Assembly: GCA_000969725.1 (NCBI GenBank)
Contig: JXSR01S015534.1
Length of the DNA stretch: 31,806 bases
Strand: one strand, 5' to 3'
Source: Ophiothrix spiculata
Taxonomy: Eukaryota > Echinodermata > Ophiuroidea > Amphilepidida > Ophiotrichidae
Numbering within the stretch: the stretch's first letter is position 1; every line of letters begins with the position of its first letter. The notes under the pieces were generated by a model. It was not told the DNA's origin. It saw only the letters and a program-made list of their open reading frames with translations, and did not search any database. The translations under genes were made by a program, and so were the position numbers. This document shows, piece after piece, positions 28,289 through 31,806 of the stretch.

Positions 28289-28725
28289 TTAAGGGGTTTT
28301 CTCAGAGATGCAAAATCTCATTGATTTTCTTAAAACTTTTGTATTTGGTAGATTTATTTGTGCTGATAACGAATCTAAAATAAAAATTATAGGTCACCGG
28401 GCTCGTTTTGCGCACTTTAAAATGCTGAAATAAAAAAATATGGTCACCGTGTTAGTTTTCAAGAAAAATTACAAAACCTGGCATTTTTTGATAAAAAAAT
28501 GATTACTTTGATGGTACATCTGAGTCTGCATAATTTCCCAATTATATATTACGCTGCCATGCTGCGCGTGATTAACCAAATACGTTCAAAAAGCATGCAT
28601 TCAGTGTGCATTGAAATTTGCGCACGTAAAATGGATGCAAACATTTTAAAATTTATTTTTACTATTTATGCCAAAAATCATTATCCTGCAGTCGTAAGAA
28701 TTTCATCTCTGAGAAAACCCCTTAA
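28289..28725. mobile_element. TTAA-flanked MITE, ends GGGGTTTTCTCAGAGATG
   Basis: TTAAGGGGTTTTCTCAGAG at both ends in inverted orientation, TTAA at 28289-28292 and 28722-28725. 437 bp. Interior has two diverged GGTCACCG(G/T)(G/T) copies. It stops 60 bp before exon 10. The plus-strand ORF 28499-28750 is a shadow. Confidence 0.88.
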
Positions 28726-28785
28726 CTGGATTATCATTCCTTCTCAGTGAATAATACTTCAATGTCTGTTTTTTTTTACTTCTAG

Positions 28786-28888
28786 GTTGGTGAATTATAT
28801 GACATAGTTGAGAAGTGGGATTCCGTTGCCGATACATTGCCACAGATTGTAGAGCGCCTCCAAGCGTTATCAGCACTTCACGAACAAG
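28786..28888 (+). CDS. DCTN2: DCTN2 exon 10, residues 310-343 plus one base; gene continues past the window
   Basis: 34 codons plus 1 nt: VGELYDIVEKWDSVADTLPQ then IVERLQALSALHEQ, matching human [34 protein letters not shown]. The acceptor is TTACTTCTAG and the donor is GTAAAC, phase 1. Human p50 has ~59 more residues after LHEQ (AMQFGQLLTHLDTTQ...). I found no match for them up to 31806, so one or two C-terminal exons lie to the right. The intron upstream (24631-28785) is the longest DCTN2 intron in view, just over 4 kb. Confidence 0.95.
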
Positions 28889-28946
28889 GTAAACTTCTTT
28901 TGGTGCTTTAATCTGTCTTGAGATGGTGTAAAGTTGATATGTTGCA

Positions 28947-29214
28947 CCGGGGGGGGGGGGGCCCCCCCATATGTGGGCAGGATATATGTCCGGCAGTCAA
29001 GACCCCCTTTTTCAGGCCGCCAGGCCGCTCACTAGATCCCCATTTTCAGCATGATTCAGTTCTTTTGACCCCGTTTTTGAGAAAAATTACAAAATTTTAA
29101 CTCTAACTGCAAAAATTCTGTCATTTTTTTACAGAAAATTAGTTCACCAGACCCCAATTTCGGTGCTTCGCGCCTGACATACCTACCACTTTCAAAGTTG
29201 AGTGCCCCCCCTGG
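28947..29214. mobile_element. MITE with G-run ends and 9-bp target duplication
   Basis: Left CCGGGGGGG...; right complement CCAGGGGGGGCACTCAAC. The flanking TATGTTGCA is repeated exactly at 28938-28946 and 29215-29223. 268 bp, 58 bp past the exon 10 donor. The 12-G/7-C run near 28949 may be prone to sequencing error. Confidence 0.88.
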
Positions 29215-29251
29215 TATGTTGCAGAGACTGATTAAGATCTTGTCATGTACA

Positions 29252-30124
29252 CAGGCGGTGTAGGCCGTGGTAACTCTTACTGGGTTGCCGTACGATATCG
29301 TAGCTGATCCTTGGCTGCGTCATGTCCTATACCGCCTTTGGCATAACCGTTGGCTAATTCGTGGAAAAATACAACTTCTGCGTTGGTCACTAAAATTATA
29401 TTCCTAATCGATAAAAAAATATGATAAAACCTATAAAAAGTGGAGTTCACGAGTGAACCCCAGCGGATTTGGAATAACATAATTATGTTTATTACTATAA
29501 GAACACTTTTGTTAATATTTTGAGGAAAGCTAAAAATACAATTTTTGTAAATGTGACCCGTCATATGAAAAGGTACCTTAAGGTCGGCATAGTAAATTAC
29601 GAGATACGGGCCATTGATGCTGGGTATAGTCAAAAATCACGTCCTTAGTCGAATATCTAATTTAATCAGAAACGTTACCTTTGAAGTGTATTCTATCATA
29701 TTAATCAGTTTCCAACATCCAAAACATAAGACAAATGTTTTGAAAACCGAGATAAAAATCCTTTCTCCATTCAAGTTTCACCAGTACAGAAACGTTAAAC
29801 TCGATTTTCTCAGAAATTTCTCGATTTTCTGAATCAACCTGATGCCTTTTACTAATTTGGATGTAACTTTGCAATCGAACATCCAATAACCAAAAACAAG
29901 GTGTCATTTTAAAGCTTAAATAAAATACAATCTTTCAGATGAGACCAAAAAATCAATTTTCATTTTGGGACCCTTAAGGTACCTTTCGATATAACGGGTC
30001 ACATATTTTCTACAATACGTGACCCAATAGAAATACACGTAAATTCATATCCTAATTTTGTGTTTTATAAATTTTCTAAATTTAGTGGCTTTTAAGTTCT
30101 ATTAATCGTGTCCTATACCGCCTG
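29252..30124. mobile_element. hAT-like element CAGGCGGT, carrying a nested element
   Basis: Ends CAGGCGGTGTAGG and, complemented, CAGGCGGTATAGG. Exact 8-bp duplication CATGTACA at 29244-29251 and 30125-30132. A further copy of the end motif (TGTCCTATACCGCCT) lies inside near 29321, in the orientation of the right end. 873 bp including the nested element; no transposase seen. Confidence 0.9.
29551..30004. mobile_element. MITE ATGTGACCCGT nested in the hAT-like element
   Basis: Ends ATGTGACCCGTCATATGAAA then AGGTACCTTAAGG; complement ATGTGACCCGTTATATCGAA then AGGTACCTTAAGGG. ~34-bp ends with few mismatches, 454 bp. The overlapping minus- and plus-strand ORFs are shadows. Confidence 0.87.
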
Positions 30125-30132
30125 CATGTACA

Positions 30133-30853
30133 CATGACCACATTCTGCCATCACAGTTTGACATTGATATCAGTGGTTACTGGCTCACGTCATCTGTGCT
30201 ATGAACCACAATTAAATTTATCGCCATACAAACTCTTAAGGGTCAGCAGCAACCAGGGAATCTAAATATAATGGGAGATGAAAACGGCTGGCTGAAAAGT
30301 GTGCCGACCCCGGTGAGTTTATTTGCTAGTAGCAAATTTACTCTATATTATTCATGAACCCCATTTATGTGCTAATTTCTATTGCTACAGTCTATTGTTA
30401 TATCTGTCAATTAAACCTGTTTATACACCATCCCCTTTCGAATATGATTGGCGAGCATAAATCAAAGCCACGCCTCTATATACTGTTCACCTTTTGACCC
30501 AAGTGTACATGACACTATTTTTGTCCGTTGGCTGAGAATAAGAGTTTCACACCCCTGATTTAACATTATGAATGATAACCATGCATAAAATCTCAAAAAT
30601 GTAAGTCTCTGCTACAGATTCAATGATTTCTATTGCATGCTTGCCAACTGTCCCAATTTTCCCGGGATTGTCCCGATTTCTGTTTGTAAAAAAGGGAAAA
30701 ATCGGGATTGTCCCGATTTTTTCATTTCCAAATTGATTTCTTAAAATCCCCGTAAAAATCATGGCAAAACTCTCAAGCATCAGTGAGAAGAAAAAACTTG
30801 AGTTATGTTGTTTATCAATCATTCTGCTTGCCATAGCTATATACATTACGTCA
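30133..30853 (+). other. DCTN2 intron 10 without genes
   Basis: Contains two direct CGGGATTGTCCCGATTT repeats near 30663 and 30703, and a small hairpin near 30310-30345 (AGTTTATTTGCTAGTAGCAA). The C-terminal DCTN2 exons were looked for here and not found. Confidence 0.5.
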
Positions 30854-31122
30854 TTATCCCTTACTCTCGCACGCTTAAATACAGTCTAAGTCCGAATACG
30901 TCATGAAAAAATTTCTGGTTCCCCTCCGATCCACCTGGGATTCGAACCCCTGACCCCCGCTATCCCGACCCAATGTCCAGCTATACCAAGCCACCGAGCG
31001 CAGCCTGCCCGGGCAGCAATTTCCTGATCATTTATATTCGCCGTCTGTGACGTATTCGGACTTAGGCTAATTCTTGATTTCTTACTGTAGTACTTTGTAG
31101 TACGTAGGAGGGTAAGGGTTAA
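30854..31122 (-). mobile_element. Composite tRNA-like/inverted-repeat element, copy D
   Basis: Starts TTATCCCTTACTCTC and ends GAGGGTAAGGGTTAA. Sub-terminal repeats are CTAAGTCCGAATACGTCA and TGACGTATTCGGACTTAG (18 bp, perfect). On the minus strand, TGGCTTGGTATAGCTGG matches the pol III A box and GGGGTTCGAATCCC the B box, about the spacing of a tRNA gene. The best-preserved copy together with E. Confidence 0.88.
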
Positions 31123-31156
31123 GTGATGCATTATACTACACGTTGATGGTGCTAAA

Positions 31157-31418
31157 TAACCCTTACTCTCGCACGCTTAAATACAGTCTAAGTCCGAATA
31201 CGTCATGAAAAAATTTCCAGTTCCCCTCGGATCCCCCTGGGATTCGAACCCCTGACCCCCGCTATCCCGACCCAATGTCCAGCTATACCAAGCCACCGAG
31301 CGCAGCCTGCCCGGGCAGCAATTTCCTGATCATTTATATTCGCCGTCTGTGACGTATTCGGACTAATTCTTGATTTCTTACTGTAGTACTTTGTAGTGCG
31401 TAGGAGGGTAAGGGTTAA
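31157..31418 (-). mobile_element. Composite tRNA-like/inverted-repeat element, copy E
   Basis: Nearly identical to D across its length; the main difference is a small deletion next to CGGACTAATTC. It follows D in the same orientation after a 34-bp linker. A and B boxes are intact on the minus strand. The high D/E identity means a recent duplication or gene conversion. Confidence 0.88.
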
Positions 31419-31764
31419 ATCATCTCCTTGAGCCAAAGCACATAGTGGATTTGATGGGAGTTGTTATGTGAGGAGTCATAGAGTTTGGGTCTGTGTCAAA
31501 CTTGCACATGACATCTTTAAAATATAATAAAATGCCCAAATAAATTCCCAAAATTAAAAAAATGAAACTTGAAAATAAATGAAATAGTTCTGAAAATTTT
31601 AGTCTCTATATAAAATAGATGTTTAACACTAGTCACAATTGCGCCGCGCGTTACGCATCGCTAAACTGTCAGTATTTTTGTTTTTGCAATGTTGGCAAGT
31701 ATGCTATTGTCACAAGGAAGCAAACGCACAATGCAAATGTAATAGAAATTGGACCTTGATGCTC
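31419..31764 (+). other. Intronic DNA without recognised features
   Basis: AT-rich with one CpG-rich stretch near 31640 (GCGCCGCGCGTTACGCATCG). No exon recognised. Confidence 0.4.
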
Positions 31765-31806
31765 TTAAAGGGACTTGGCTAGATTCTTTCCACTAATTTT
31801 TTACCT
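31765..31806 (+). mobile_element. Element family TTAAAGGGACT, copy 3 (cut by window end)
   Basis: TTAAAGGGACTTGGCTAGATTC matches the start of copy 1 and the inverted end of copy 2. Only 42 bp are visible. Confidence 0.7.

Noticed and set aside
30935..31010. Genuine tRNA genes at the tRNA-like segments (also 31235-31310, 13141-13215, 23749 onwards)
   Set aside because: A and B boxes are present, but the cloverleaf stems are imperfect, copies are repeated with SINE-type bodies or tails, and they lie inside mobile elements.
28889..31806. C-terminal DCTN2 exons
   Set aside because: No sequence resembling AMQFGQLLTHLDTTQ or the following coiled coil was seen.
1..31806. CRISPR array, operon, prophage or bacterial features
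   Set aside because: Spliced eukaryotic genes, SINEs and MITEs; no regularly spaced short repeats with unique spacers.

Overview
The window is animal nuclear DNA: AT-rich, intron-rich and packed with short non-autonomous transposons. The only clear protein-coding content is two divergently transcribed genes of the microtubule-motor machinery. The protein matches and the types of short element (tRNA-derived SINEs, hAT-like, TA- and TTAA-flanked inverted-repeat elements) suggest a marine invertebrate deuterostome. An echinoderm is my best guess, because the kinesin N-terminus (CNIKVVCRVRPMN, GGKL, KPNTTQE) most resembles the sea-urchin kinesin heavy chain as I remember it. I cannot fix the species.

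Layout. From 10896 leftwards (minus strand) runs the start of a conventional kinesin-1 heavy chain (KIF5/Khc) gene. Exon 1 is 10768-10896 and exon 2 is 9057-9144; the remaining exons are expected beyond the left edge, so 1-9056 is read as intron 2. From 11585 rightwards (plus strand) runs DCTN2 (dynamitin, p50 subunit of dynactin). Ten exons cover residues 1-343; the last ~60 codons lie beyond the right edge. The two start codons are separated by 688 bp (10897-11584), which must hold both promoters. That stretch contains CCAAT, E-box and YY1-like motifs.

The products act in opposite directions on microtubules: kinesin-1 towards plus ends, dynactin with dynein towards minus ends. From memory, human KIF5A and DCTN2 are also adjacent and head to head (12q13.3), so this may be an ancient conserved divergent gene pair.

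The introns hold about 30 recognisable repeats. The most unusual are: (i) a ~178-bp tandem array in the intron after DCTN2 exon 6 that repeats the last 117 nt of that exon with its splice donor, four extra times; (ii) five copies of a composite element with a tRNA-like core between telomere-like inverted ends, four of them in head-to-tail dimers; (iii) a CCATGG-saturated palindromic block; (iv) a small DNA element inserted in the pol III A box of a SINE; (v) nested hAT-like and palindromic elements near the right edge. A few coding-looking fragments on the minus strand (3450-3593, 4340-4522) are not recognised.

All coordinates and motif matches were read by eye; no alignment, database or folding software was used.
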